Source: Megamerina dolium
Taxonomy: Eukaryota > Arthropoda > Insecta > Diptera > Megamerinidae
Assembly: GCA_963854835.1 (NCBI GenBank)
Contig: OY978527.1
Span: 17,889,345 to 17,953,344, forward strand
DNA: 64,000 nt
Reading direction: 5' to 3'
Both the position numbers and the translations under genes were made by a program. Shown one piece after another: positions 23,389 to 34,639 of the stretch. The notes below the pieces were generated by a model. It was not told the origin of the DNA, ran no database searches, and saw nothing but the letters and a program-made list of their open reading frames with translations. Positions within the stretch are counted from its first letter, which is position 1, and each line of letters opens with the position of its first letter.

Positions 23389-23695
23389 CGAGAGACGTGT
23401 CTATCTTGGAACCAGCATTAACACCAGTAACGATGTGTGCCGAGAGGTATTGCGAACCATCACTCTTACATACTGGTGCTGCTTTTTAATAAGTAAGAAA
23501 TTGGAAATTCGAGTACTTACACATATAGCGCTGAAGCATGGACATTTTTCACCTTGGATGAAAGCTTGCTTGCAATTTTAAAGGCAAAAGTCCTACGCAA
23601 GATCTTGGGGCCTATTTGCAGTAGCGACGAGTACCTGTACGAGCTGTACGAGCTGTATGCTGATTTTAGCATCACGATCCAACCAACCAGGTATT
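23389..23695 (+). pseudogene. RTE-clade LINE fragment, opposite strand
   Basis: Plus-strand remnants read VYLGTSINTSNDVCREVLRT, then an ITLTY segment, a frame with KVLRKILGPICSSDEYLYEL, and YELYADFSI. These match the RTE linker and its VFERKVLRKIFGPI block, about 150 codons with frameshifts and stops. With the minus-strand copy at 22738 it forms an inverted pair covering the same protein region. Confidence 0.68.
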
Positions 23696-24479
23696 ATTCA
23701 ATATTTGGAATTCGCTAGAGGATGTAAACAAATAGAAATACCCAAGCGAGAAATTGATTTGATCGCAATTGTGATCTAGTTTGATTGCTTTACTATTTAC
23801 ACATTGATCAATTGAACTAGCAATCTTTTTATGAATGATCGATCGATATTTTGCATGATCATAGACGTCATGCAACTATCAATCTTAACTGAATGATCGT
23901 TATCATCATCATAATGTAGGTAGATGAAGTAGCAATACGAGTATATGAATTTTTACTTTCTCGCCATTTGTTGCATCATTTGCTACTGAACGAAAGTATA
24001 TTTATTGGATCTTTTTGTTATTATTGCAGTAGCTATCGCCACCGCCCATCAATTAATAAACGACGTAACAAACAGCATGTTTTGATTGCGCATACGCACG
24101 CACTCACGCACTTTTATACTTACACAATTTCACACACGTAGCTACATACAAATACCATATCTTTATATATATTTACATATACACCTAATTGTGGCGTAAT
24201 AAGTATGCATAAACATATATGGCATATACATATAGTGGAGCTCATTGAATGCTGTTCTTCCCTACTCACTGTTGTACGGGCAAGCACAAATTTTTATTAC
24301 TCGTACATGGTGAATTAAAATACAATTTTTGTCGATTTTGTTGCTTCTTATTATTGTTTCCCTTGCTGTGTAACATTGTTAGTATTGTAATTCTTTTTAT
24401 TGCCAAATCGTAGTTGATTTTGGCTGATTGAGTTTTTGGTAGACAGTAAGACAAACAATTAATCCCACTACACGCCATA
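23696..24479. other. AT-rich DNA, no gene recognised
   Basis: Includes several GATC and ATCATC words near 23830-23920 resembling the GATC-rich fields. No coding motif. Confidence 0.5.
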
Positions 24480-24481
24480 TA

Positions 24482-25784
24482 AAGCGTGATCCATTTCGAG
24501 GTTCCCTACTTTTTTAAAGAAAAAAACAGAAAATTCAAATTGAATGGGGAATGTTTATTATCATTTGAGAGAACATTCTTTGGCATTTATTTTTTGAAGA
24601 TTATGTCTTTCAAATGTTGACCGTGGCTACGTCTCAGATGGTCAATCCGTTGAGTCCAATTTTCGATGACTCGTGTGAGCATTTCGACTGGTAACTGGCG
24701 AATGACACGCGTGATGTTTTGCTCCAAGGCCTGAATCGAAGCGGGTTTGTCTGCATAAACTTTAGACTTTACATATCCCCACAGGAAAAAGTCTAACGGT
24801 GTGATATCACACGATCTTGGTGGCCAATCGACCGGCCCAAAACGTGAAATTATCTGCACACCGAAGTGTTCTCCCAATAAATCCATTGATTGATGCGATT
24901 TGTGGGAAGTGGCGCCGTCTTGTTGAAACCAAATGTCGGCAAGATCACGAGCTTCAATTTCAGGCATCAAATAGTCGGATAGCATGGCACGATAACGGTC
25001 GCCATTGACGGTTACGTTCTCACCGGCATCATTTTTGAAGAAATATGGACCGATGATTCCACCGGCCCACAAACCACACCAAACCGTTGTTTTTTCTGAA
25101 TGAAGTGGCAGCTGTTGAATCTCTTCAGGTTCCTCTTCGTCCCAAATGCAGCAATTTTGCTTGTTTACATACCCATTGAGCCAGAAATGGGCCTTATCGC
25201 TGAACAAAATTTAGCTCGAAAACGTCGGTTCTTCTTGGAACTTTTCAAGAGGCCATAGAGCGAAGCGATGTCGCTTGGGAAGGTCGGGCGGCTTCAGTTC
25301 TTGCACAAGCTGAATTTTATACGCTTTCAAATTAAGATCTCGACGTAAAATGTGCCAAGTCGTTCCATACGTCAGTTCGAGTTGCTGCGAACGGCGCCGA
25401 ATCGACTCTCCACGGTCTTCGTGTACACTCTCAGCTACGGTCGCTATATTTTCTTCACTGCGTGCTGGACGTGGTGTATTCGGTCGAATATTATCCAATA
25501 ATGAATGGTGGGTCTCAAGATGGGTGATGGTGTTGCGAATAGTACGCTCAGTAGGCCGATTATGTTGACCATAAGTTGAGCGAAGTACACGGAACGCATT
25601 CCTCACAGAACGTGAATTTTCGTAATAAAGTTGAACGATTTGTAAACGTTGTTCAGGAGTAAGTCTTTCCATGATGAAATGCCAAACAATACTAAACAAA
25701 AATAACATGACAGCATGGCACGACTCACACGTGATCTGTCAATAAAAGGTTATTGAAAAAAGTATGTCTACTTGGATCACCCAA
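24482..25784 (-). mobile_element. Near-full-length DD41D mariner
   Basis: About 1.3 kb, the size of a complete element. Imperfect inverted ends: GCGTGATCCATTTCGAGG on the left and GGGTGATCCAAGTAG at the right (reverse complement), both leading into TACTTTTTT. TA dinucleotides sit just outside (about 24480-24481 and 25785-25786). It encodes a transposase read on the minus strand with one nonsense codon. Of the three DD41D copies in the window this is the most complete. Confidence 0.88.
24587..25672 (-). pseudogene. DD41D mariner transposase with a single in-frame stop
   Basis: A 361-codon frame from the ATG at 25670-25672 to the stop at 24587. N-terminal helix-turn-helix region: MERLTPEQRLQIVQLYYENS to about residue 110. 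The catalytic domain has D159 in LFSDKAHFWLNG, D252 in WFQQDGATSH and D294 in ITPLDFFLWG, a D(92)D(41)D layout. GGIIGPYFF and NVTVNGDRYRAML are typical of the group. Codon 154 (25211-25213) is TAA, between PTFSS and ILFSD, with the frame unchanged on both sides, so a single nonsense change is the only obvious break. SDK replaces the usual SDE after D159. An upstream in-frame ATG at 25708 exists, but MERL matches the family start. As it stands it would not give full-length protein. Confidence 0.92.
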
Positions 25785-25786
25785 TA

Positions 25787-26374
25787 TGTGAGCATATGAA
25801 AGTTCAATGTACAATATTCAATGGCAAATGCAGATAATCATTCAAAGTATTCATGAGTAACGCGACAAATAACATGCAACTTTGTGAATAGAACTTGGTA
25901 AACCAAAAATGCATCGCAGAAAAAATAAATAAAGGGTTTGAGTTTCGGCAAATTAGTGTTGGTTGACAAAATAGTTGAAACGATTACAGTATTTGTTGCA
26001 CCTGTTTTTTTCTCTTCTTTCCACGAACTCGAGTTTATCGAAACATAAGTTTTAATTTAAAGAGGCTTCAAGACCCTGTAGTGGCTGTAGTAAGTTTATC
26101 TGGAAACTGTAAATCGCCAATATCGAACTAGACCTTTCTACCTTCAAATATCATATACTTACCAACGCACAATTACTGTAGCGATATTTATGTGTCTATA
26201 AATCGTATTGTAACATCAGACGCATAAGTGGATTTATAATAGGTGGCTATGGGATAGTGTATGATTTGTATATTTTGATACGTAGGAGATCCTTGATTTA
26301 GTGAGGTTTCATAAAAATTACGAAAGACAAACAATGGTAGCGGTGAACTGATGGTATCGTAAATGGAGCGACGT
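25787..26374. other. No gene recognised
   Basis: AT-rich spacer without clear features. Confidence 0.5.
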
Positions 26375-27410
26375 TCAAAGCTAACAATATTGAAAGAAAA
26401 TCGACATTAACTGGACATAGCTGTCCAGAAGTCACACCTAGGGAGTTGAAATGTATGACCGACTCACTTTCATTTGCTTAACTTGAATTTTTCCTGAACA
26501 TACCAAATTTGTTGTTATAAATATCGCTCTTACCGCTAATTATTTTTAGTACTCAACTTTTTTTCTGAAAATACTTATTGCCTTAAGGAATACAGACCTT
26601 GTTTAACCTTGGGAACGTTCCTCTACAAAATCAATTTGAAAACATCTGAAAATCGACCAAAATTACCTCATATTTGCCCAGGAATCGACCCATGTGGGTA
26701 AAATGTTTGACCGAACACTATTAATTGTTCTTGCCAACATTTCCCTCAAGTATATTTAACCCACTAGGGAGAGTACCCTATAAAATTGCTCTTTTTATAA
26801 AATTGAAATATTTTCAGATGTTTTTTATGACCATTTTTTTGGAGTTCAGATCTGGGGTGCAGATAGAAGATACTTATGTTTCCGAAAAATATTGAAAAGG
26901 TAAAACTAGTGGGGCTCGAACTTACATTTTACCCCTTTAGAGGTGATACCTCGGCAACTGTGTGGATATTTGTCAATTATCAGTTGGTTGTTACGAACAT
27001 TTTGTCGGAGGTGAAATTAATGAGAGTCGTTCTTACATTTTGCCCATTTCGAAGCGATTTCTGGACAGCGGACAGGTTAACAGTAGATCTTTTGCTGTTT
27101 TTACGTTCGATTTGATAGAAGCCTCCTTAAGGGATAGAGGCAGGAAAGAGTATGTTGAGCATAATTATCGGGGAGGATAAATTCATGAGAATCGTGTTAT
27201 ATTTCAATCTTCTTGAGGTAATTTTTGGGCAGCTGTATTTGTCGATTTTTATACGCTTAGTTCGTATTGGAGCCTCTTAAGGGTTGGTGATAGGGATTAA
27301 GTATGTTACGGAGACACAAGTAAATGAGGTTGGGCTGATATCTAAGCCTTCTAGTGGTTATTAGGTGGGTATTATGAGTTTTTCAGGTGTTTTTTTTTTT
27401 AAAGTTATTT
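26375..27410. repeat. Dispersed repeat F, inverted array
   Basis: The left half (about 26375-26800) carries the family on the minus strand: GAAAATCGACATTAACTGGA, GTATGACCGACTC, and AGAGTACCCTATAAAATTG. The right half (about 26840-27410) carries at least three units on the plus strand with recurring TTTGTCGATTTTTATACGCT or variants, GAGAGTCG...ACATTTTGCCC, AGCCTCTTAAGGG and GTGATAGGGATTAAGTATG. Unit length is roughly 170-200 bp. Tandem subrepeats arranged as a large inverted repeat recall foldback-type elements; no transposase is visible. Frames at 26876-27180 are by-products. Confidence 0.55.
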
Positions 27411-28152
27411 ATACGTATCAAAACCTTATCATAATAGCATTTTGATGAATTATTAATGATCTTCATATTTGTATGTCCTTATCCCATAGCTAATGTATAT
27501 TTAATCTGTTGATGTTGCTGGTGCTGCTGCTATTGTTGCTATTATCATTGTTGCTGCTACTGCCTATTTTCGTTGTTATTATGTTTGTTATTTTGTTTGA
27601 TTTCTTACTACGACCTGTTGCTGCCACTGTTGACGGCTTGACGGATGATTGACAGACTGGTAGAGAGAATATTGCGTTTTTATTATTTGTTGATTGTGGC
27701 ACGTTCCAACAAATGCGTGTAGATTTTCTGGTATGTATCTAGTTATAGATACAATAAAAATCTGTACCATGAAGAAATAAGTAAAGATGAATATTTGTAA
27801 AGAGCATGACTCACAAAGAAATAATTACAGAAATAGCAAGCAGGTATCGAAAGAAAATGGAAAGATTAAAGACACGAGTATTTGAAAGTAGGGGAGTTGT
27901 TGGAGAAGAGCAAAGTATGATGTCGGAGGAAGCATAGCGATCAGAAGAGAAAACGAAGTAAGTAGTGTTAGAGAAAGGAAGTAAAGATTGGGTGACATAA
28001 AAGGTATTTTCAGTTCTTTGTCATGTGATGGTGTGTGTTAATAGCCATACATCTTCTGGTAGCACTAATACGATTGTGTCAAATGAACGCGCTTTGAATT
28101 ATGCTTTAAGCTTCAGTTTTTGTGCAAACGTGTGAAAACGTCACATCCACTG
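27411..28152. other. No gene recognised
   Basis: Contains degenerate (GCT)/(ATT) repeats at about 27510-27600 that generate a Ser/Asn-rich minus-strand frame; otherwise featureless. Confidence 0.5.
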
Positions 28153-28510
28153 TTTAAAGAAATTTTTAAGGAGGAAGAAGAATGAGGACAGAAAGAGGAA
28201 AAGAAAGAAGAAGAAGAAGTAGAAAGGGAGGTACAAGAAGGTAAAAACGAGGAAAGCCCACACGTAAGGAGAAAATTAAGAAGATAACGAAAAAAGGGAA
28301 CAATAAGTAGTAGGGGGAACAAGAAGATGTAGGTGAAAAAGGAAAAGAAGAAGAAGAAAATGTATTAGGAATAAGAAGAAAATTTTTAACTATGAAGTGG
28401 CAAAAAGAAGAATTAAATAAAATAGATAATAAAAATAAGCAAGAATAGGAAGAAGAAGAAGAAGACAAACGTCTAAGACAGGAGAAGACAGAAATAAGAA
28501 CAACATATTT
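28153..28510 (+). repeat. Purine-rich tract
   Basis: About 350 bp of mostly A and G on the plus strand, with many GAAGAAGAA and GGAGG runs. Ser/Phe/Leu-rich minus-strand frames here are a composition effect. Confidence 0.7.
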
Positions 28511-28914
28511 TAAAAGTCTGCAGACACTTCGACAATTGTTATCGATCATGTAAAATCACGCTAGATAAATACATGTTGCGGTAGCAACCACACTCAGAAT
28601 TCATCATCGATCGCGAATGTGAAATATGAACGCCAAACAGCGGCAACAACAAAAAGCGACAGCATTATAATACTGCCGTTGTAGATATTTTGTATTTTAA
28701 CATTATTGCCACAATGTCTAAAACGTTAACGGCAACGAATACAATAGCAATAACAAGTATACACGCATATGTTGCAGGCGTGCAGCAATGTGCCTTGCTT
28801 GTATATGAATCTACATGTGTGAGTGGAGACAATATTGTGCAACAACAATCAAATAAATTTGCATAAATGAAATTGTTATTGTTGTTTTGATGTATGCGTG
28901 TACAATGCAATTAT
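28511..28914. other. No gene recognised
   Basis: AT-rich spacer. Confidence 0.45.
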
Positions 28915-29047
28915 CGGACGATGATAACGTTGGAGATGATGGTGATGTTGATGGTTATGATGATGGTAGCTATGTTGATTATTATGATTTTGGAGGTGGC
29001 GAAGGAGATGATGGTGATTATAATGATTTTGATGATGATCTTTTTTC
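28915..29047 (+). repeat. (GAT/GGT)n trinucleotide-rich tract
   Basis: Imperfect repeats of GATGAT, GGTGAT and GTTGAT give a Met/Val/Ile-rich pseudo-frame. A simple repeat, not a gene. Confidence 0.7.
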
Positions 29048-29838
29048 TTAAAGATTATGTTGCTACCTTTAACCCATTCATACCCAGCTATTTTAATTGG
29101 TACTTCTGCTTTTACTTCTTTTTTTTTTCATATTTACAAATAATATTAATGAAGATGTATGTACTCAAGCGCATATACATATATTTCTATTCCTATGTAG
29201 GCACCTAAGTATAAAGGGAGTGGTTTAAGTTTCATTTTTGATGTGAGCGGAAAGAGAGTGGGAGCGTTTCTGTAATTGCATTCATACACAAGTACTACCT
29301 GCATGTTTACTCGCATGTAGGTGCATATGTATTCTTCTTCTATACATAAGAGTATATTTAAAAAGTAAGTACTCAGCACTGACTAATGTACTTTGCATTG
29401 TAGTATGTCTCGTCTCATGCAACAAGAGTCCCACCCCGGACACTTGTGTACGTACGTGAAAGCATTCACACATAAACCACAGTGAAAGTTCATTCAGTTG
29501 CATTTGGTTGCGAATGCAAAATAACAAAAACAACGATAACAATAATAATAATAATAATATGAAAATTATGATGACAACATGTGGTGGTTCTCTTACATAT
29601 ATCATCGTCTTATGGGTTTTATCTTGTGTATGTGAAAATAGACTTATTCATTAAAATCGTATTAAAAACAAAAACGAAATAAAATATAATAAAATTCTTT
29701 ATCGAAACAATAAACTCGTACTTAGTCATATGAAAGCTATTTTTAATTCCAAACATTTGAGTAATGAAAATTATCTGTGATAACGAACAACATTAAAATT
29801 TGGTAGAGGAGCTCCGGTTATGAACAAAATGACATTGC
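29048..29838. other. No gene recognised
   Basis: AT-rich spacer with an (AAT)n microsatellite at about 29538-29559. Confidence 0.5.
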
Positions 29839-29860
29839 AATCGTTTTTCATAAAAAAAAA

Positions 29861-30218
29861 AATAAATATGTGGCACTTAAAGCCCCAAAGAGCTCATTGG
29901 CCGAGCTTCTCTTCCATTACTGTTGTGCGTCTTAAATTTTTGGACAGTATTAGAATGGACCTACTTATTTTAGCCGGTTCCGAACGGCAGAACACTTGTG
30001 ACATCACTTTTTCTGAGCTTTGTCACAGAGTTCTTTTTAGAAGCTTTTTCATGGCAAGTTGTTACTGTCGGAAGAATTGCCAATTGCTTGCCGACAGGTG
30101 GGTAGCGCTCGAAAGAAAAATCTTTTCGATATTAAATTTGTTATGCATCAGCCGGGTATTGGACCACGACCTACAGATCAGAAGGCGAACACACTAACCA
30201 CTGAGCTACGGCACCCAC
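29861..30218 (-). mobile_element. SINE copy 4, nearly complete
   Basis: A full-length minus-strand copy: tail AAATAAATATGTGGCACTTA at the left, A-box region GAGCTACGGCACCC at the right, and a B-box region GGTATTGGACCACG that departs from the usual GGGATTGAACC. Very similar to the copy at 51256. AATCGTTTTTCATA occurs on both sides (29839-29852, 30226-30239), a 14-bp candidate target duplication with a few extra T between it and the SINE start. Plus-strand frames of 96-125 codons here are SINE antisense, not genes. Confidence 0.85.
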
Positions 30219-30289
30219 TTTTTTTAATCGTTTTTCATACCTTGTATATTTATAAAAACAGGACTTGCCGTGCCCATCTTTTGGGCAGT

Positions 30290-31033
30290 TTAAGGGGTTA
30301 CACCACCGTAGAATTTTTAAAAAAATGGAAAAAGATTTATCTTAAATAGTCATTAATAGTCTCAAAAATAATATACTAAAGGATGGAAAGCGGGAAAAAT
30401 GTTTAAGTGTCTGAATTTCGAGTTTTGCCGCAAGATGTCTGAGGTATTCTCCGAGCACCTTTAAACTTTAAACGACGAAAGACGCGTTTCTCGAAACCAC
30501 TTTTTTTGAGCTGGCCGGAAACATAACTCGAACAAATCTTAACCGATTGATTTGAAAATTTTTACAATACATTTGAAATCGTTTTCTTCAGCGACGTACG
30601 TAGGTGTTTTTTGAAATTGTTGCATATTTTTTTATTTATAAACAATTTTTTGACGATTTTTTAGGTGAAATTTCGAACTTTTTCTTCAAAGGGACGCCAT
30701 TTTACGAAAAATCATTTAATCCAAAAACCCCTACGTACGTCTCTTGCTATTGTAAAATGGAATAAAAAAATATTCGGTTTTTTGTTCCAGATCGAAAATT
30801 GCGGGCGCTAGATTTCCGGCCGTGCATGGCGGTGAAAAAAACGCATCAGCGGGGAAATGCTGCATAGCCGCCATTTTGTTTTTGAATCGCGCAACTTAAT
30901 TGTTTTTTTTGGATTTCAAGATTGACATTAAAAAATACTTTTTACAGAATTTGAATATCTCCTTTTGTTTGGCCTACGAAAATTCCCGAAATATGCCTTT
31001 TTTTTTGTGCTCTACAGTAGTGTAACCCCTTAA
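30290..31033 (-). mobile_element. MITE with TTAA flanks, copy B
   Basis: TTAA (30290-30293) followed by GGGGTTACACCACCGTAGA is mirrored at the right by TCTACAGTAGTGTAACCCC plus TTAA (31030-31033): a 19-bp terminal inverted repeat with two mismatches, 744 bp overall. The interior is non-coding. On the minus strand, 30465-30560 reads AATCGGTTAAGATTTG...GTTTCGAGAAACGC, matching AATCGGTTGAAAACTG...GTTTCGAGATAAACGC in copy A (14206). The terminal sequences of A and B differ after GGGG, so they are related but distinct subfamilies. Confidence 0.72.
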
Positions 31034-31544
31034 TTCCACGACTTTCTATGGGAGCTGAATTAGGCCGAAGTAAGAGTTTGTTATGGCTGTTCAAATTTAA
31101 GAATATTTTACGACTCTATATGAGAGCTAAATTAATTGGAGGAATGGCTTGTCGTAGTCTAAATCTGAAATATGGCTGTCTCAGGCAAAATATTTTACAA
31201 GTTATGACGTACACTCTCTTGGAACTACACTAAGTAGTGATCGTGGCTGGCCTAATAATAATAATAATAATTTTAAAAATTCCGTGACTGTATAGATGCT
31301 ACACTAAATAGTCCATTTGTAGCGTAAGATCATAGGTAATTTATTCCAAATTTCCTTGTAATATCTTACTATTTATTTGAGTTATCGTACGAACCATCCA
31401 GGTGAAAGGCAGTCGGACGAAGTAATACACATCATTAAATCGTTTATTTAGGCGACAATGACAAAAAAAAGAATTATACCTGAGCAGTTTGATAAATCAG
31501 CGGCTTTTTGAAAAAAAGATATTTTTCGCCAAAAAGGGTTTTAT
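31034..31544. other. No gene recognised
   Basis: AT-rich spacer with an (AAT)n tract at about 31254-31271. The 61-codon frame at 31048-31233 has no motif. Confidence 0.5.
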
Positions 31545-32150
31545 TTCTCAGCATAGTCTCCTTTTAGCTCGATACGTTTAGTGCAGCGTTCATATGTCAT
31601 TTCTTCATATTTGGAAAAAGGAAATAGTCGAAGCGGCTAAATCTAAAGAATATATTAGATGAGGAAGCAATTCGTAACCCTATTCACGCAAATTTGAAAT
31701 TTCTGCTGAGGATATGTGCGCCGGTGTGTTGTCCTAGTGTAAGGGAATTTTTTTTCTCGCCAAAGGTGGTTCTTATTATTTCAAATCGGCGTGAAATCAG
31801 CCCAATTTCTCTGCTTAACAAGAGCCAGTGATCGATTTACCCTTTTCAAGGTAATATATGTGAAGAACATGCAAGTCCACTATCTCGACTGTACCTTGGT
31901 CTCTGGTGTATTGTGATGAAACGGCGCAAAACTGTCAAACTATTGAGTTTATTGTCAATTGTGAACAAATCTGGCACTCATCTTGCAGATACTTCTTTCA
32001 TATCCACATATTTTTACAAAACTGCAACCACTGACCCATGCAGTAAGACTGTAGCATTTTTAAGATCGCACACCTTCATTTGCCGCGTCTTCTCGTATCG
32101 TGACCTGAATTGATCTACAAGATTGTTCGGCCCTACTTTTGTTGGTACGA
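31545..32150 (-). pseudogene. Mariner transposase relic, heavily decayed
   Basis: Minus-strand fragments in all three frames follow mariner order: VSARWVPDLLTIDNKLNSL, LRRFITIH, YLEKGKSITGSC, EPPLARKKIP, QDNTPAHILS (second Asp), FDYFLFPNMKK (third Asp region) and, after a deletion, ERCTKRIELKGDYAEK followed by a stop at about 31548. It is a DD34D-type mariner of the group ending WTKCIELKGDYVEK. Numerous frameshifts and stops; no terminal repeats identified. Confidence 0.75.
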
Positions 32151-33559
32151 ACGCTCCGAAATATTGGGGGATGGTTCGAATATATGCTGAAGAATCCCCT
32201 GGCAGAGCTGTCAGAAATTTTGAGTGTGTTCTTTCGGCTTCATGACAAGCACATTGGGGTGTTCCTTATTTCAATTTTCAGGGACTGGTGCTTTTTCATA
32301 TGAGCCAATAAGCGAATTTTTTTGTCGATAGTTGTTTATGTTTTTCTAGTGAATTACTTTCATTCGAATTAAATAAACTATTTTTACATGATTTTTGTTG
32401 TTTTATTTTTTGCAAACTATGTGCGTTGCAAGATATTTTTGGCCCAGCAGTAACCACTACCATGAGATATATAGATATATGAGATATATATACACTCTCA
32501 CTTAACCACGTTTTACGTTGACACTACTATTTGTGAGGTGAAAATGAAAAGAATAAAACACACACACAAAAACCGCATTCATAGATATCTGCAGACAATA
32601 TTCATCTACTGAATGTATCCCCTACATATCTGTATTTTATATTTGTATCTTTTAAGACGCAATTTAATGCAAATACATTTCTACATGAGTAGAAAAGTCC
32701 ATTTTGATCACAAAGTTATGTATACTAGGGCTGGTAAAATTTTTTGTCCAGAAATCGTGAAATGAAAATATCAATGATTCTAAGTATATATTAACAGTAA
32801 CAGTATATTTTCACAATATAATATTACTATCCATACAAATATAGGTTGAAATTTGTGACATTCTATTCGCTCCCACCAATTTAATGCGCCCTCATGTAAA
32901 TATATATGTGTAGTCGGTTCTGTTGCTGTAGCTAGAATTCAATAACCGCAAAATTGAACTGTTTTCTTTTTATTTATTGGTTTATTGTATTTAAAATACC
33001 TTCGAGATGCAAACAAAAGGAGGCAAACAGCGCATACTTAATATGGCCATAAATGTTTGGAGTTGTGTATATAGCATTTTAGTTAGTGCTCGATTTCTGT
33101 TTGTTATTGAATCAAATATTATATGTATGTGCACATACTTGAGAAATACAACAGAATAAAAAAAAAAAACAAAAAATCTCCATATATGTAAATAAAAAAT
33201 TAAAATCAAATTCCACTTGTAAAGATACTATGAGTATAGTCGTATCTACTCACTCACTGGCTAGACTTTAGTACTTTGTACATGGAAAAACCGCAAAACT
33301 TTAGAAATATCATACACTTTTGTAGAAACATATAGGGCAATATCATTGTTCTCAAGTTTTCTTATAGAATTGTATGTACTATATACATAGTCATTTATAC
33401 ATACATATTATCTGAGATTGAATGTATTTTTAAGTGTATAAAGTACAATTTTTTATTATGCTATCAAGTACATAATGAGTCATTTTACATATTTTGTTTT
33501 GTATTGATTCGTGTAATGCCGGTTTTTATGTACGTAAAATGTAAAAATATTCATTGGAA
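32151..33559. other. AT-rich DNA, no gene recognised
   Basis: No coding or repeat family signal beyond A/T runs and TATATG-type simple sequence. Confidence 0.5.
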
Positions 33560-33925
33560 GACATACATTTGTATAGGAGGTAGGCGTGGTTTTCATCCTA
33601 TTACACATATTTTCATATATAACCTTTTGCTGTTTTAAATATTCACACGTAACGAGTTTCAGCTTCGTAACTTTACTTTTTTTCACGCCGTCTAATTATG
33701 TCCATTATGTAGCGTCTCCCTTCGTTGATAAAAACATACGTATGTCCCAAGTATCAAATACATTCGGAGAAATCCTTTTGTATGGGAGGTACAGGTAGAT
33801 TTATCTGTTTACGTGTTTAAATAATTATAATGTACCGAGTTGCAATTTGACGGGTTAAACTTTCTGGGCTGGGCGCAAGGTTAGAAATATACCTTTAAAA
33901 AAATGCTTTTATATTGGCGATAGAA
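33560..33925 (+). repeat. Tandem repeat G, left part
   Basis: Units share TTTGTATAGGAGGTAGGCGT, GTTTTCATCC, TTTGCTG and AGTTTCAGCTT-like words. Two units are visible (about 33565 and 33765). The array resumes at 34640 after a LINE fragment. Confidence 0.55.
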
Positions 33926-33929
33926 GTAG

Positions 33930-34625
33930 TATTCTGTCGATTTTTCCCATACTTAGATACTTCCTTCGTTAATGAAGTGGCGCACGAGCTGGCGAGAGCT
34001 GGCTCGTCTTCTCCACTGACGGCCCCTGAGCCTTTCTGCGGTATAAGCTGGGCGTCGGCCAAAGTTATGATAGAAAAATATTACCATGACAAATACCTTC
34101 TACAATGGATAAATTCGACGGGTCTTCGCCAAGCGAAAGCTCTCATCAGCTTTACTGGAGCTTTTGACAGAATTAGTCTCAGTAGAACAAACCTACGCCT
34201 AATAACCGGCTATCTCTCAGAACATAACTGGTGAAAATACCACCTTCACCAAATGGGACTACCCTCTGTACTACGAAGTGTAGACTCTGTCTGGAGAAGG
34301 ATGAAACATCAATCCACATTCTTTGCGAATGTCCGGCCCTGGCGAGACTACGCCTCAAACACTTTCAGCTGAGTTTCCTGACACCAGCTTCAATCATCAA
34401 AAGTTCTACAAAAGCGATTCTATCCTTCATTAAAAAGGTAGAGGAGATCTCGTTTGATCGCAGTGCCCGTGGCACTTGTGGTTGGGCCCCAGAGGTGTCA
34501 GCTATAGGGCTCATATCCTCTAACAGACCTTGGTCTGGTTTCGCGTGGTCCTCTTGATGAACAAGGATTATGTCCTTGTTCCAACGCCACGCTCTCTTTT
34601 GATTGATTGATTGTATCGAGTCTCA
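33930..34625 (+). pseudogene. LINE 3' fragment: RNase H end and Cys/His motif
   Basis: Plus strand: VNEVAHELARAGSSSPL (end of an RNase H domain), then STGLRQAKALI, RTNLRLITGYLSEHNW, a frameshift at about 34232, and TKCRLCLEKDETSIHILCEC, a C-x2-C-x7-H-x4-C motif typical of the extreme C-terminus of R1/LOA/I-type LINEs. The tail reaches the stop at 34557. After it comes TTTGATTGATTGATTG, a short tandem-repeat tail as LINEs of this sort often carry. All upstream coding is missing. It splits repeat array G. Confidence 0.75.
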
Positions 34626-34639
34626 GGTCGAAAGTTGCA

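Noticed and set aside
28166..28549. 127-codon Ser/Phe/Leu-rich minus-strand frame
   Set aside because: By-product of the purine-rich tract.
29820..30349. Plus-strand frames of 96-125 codons starting near MWHLKPQRAHWPSF
   Set aside because: Antisense of a SINE; the same peptide recurs at every minus-oriented SINE copy.
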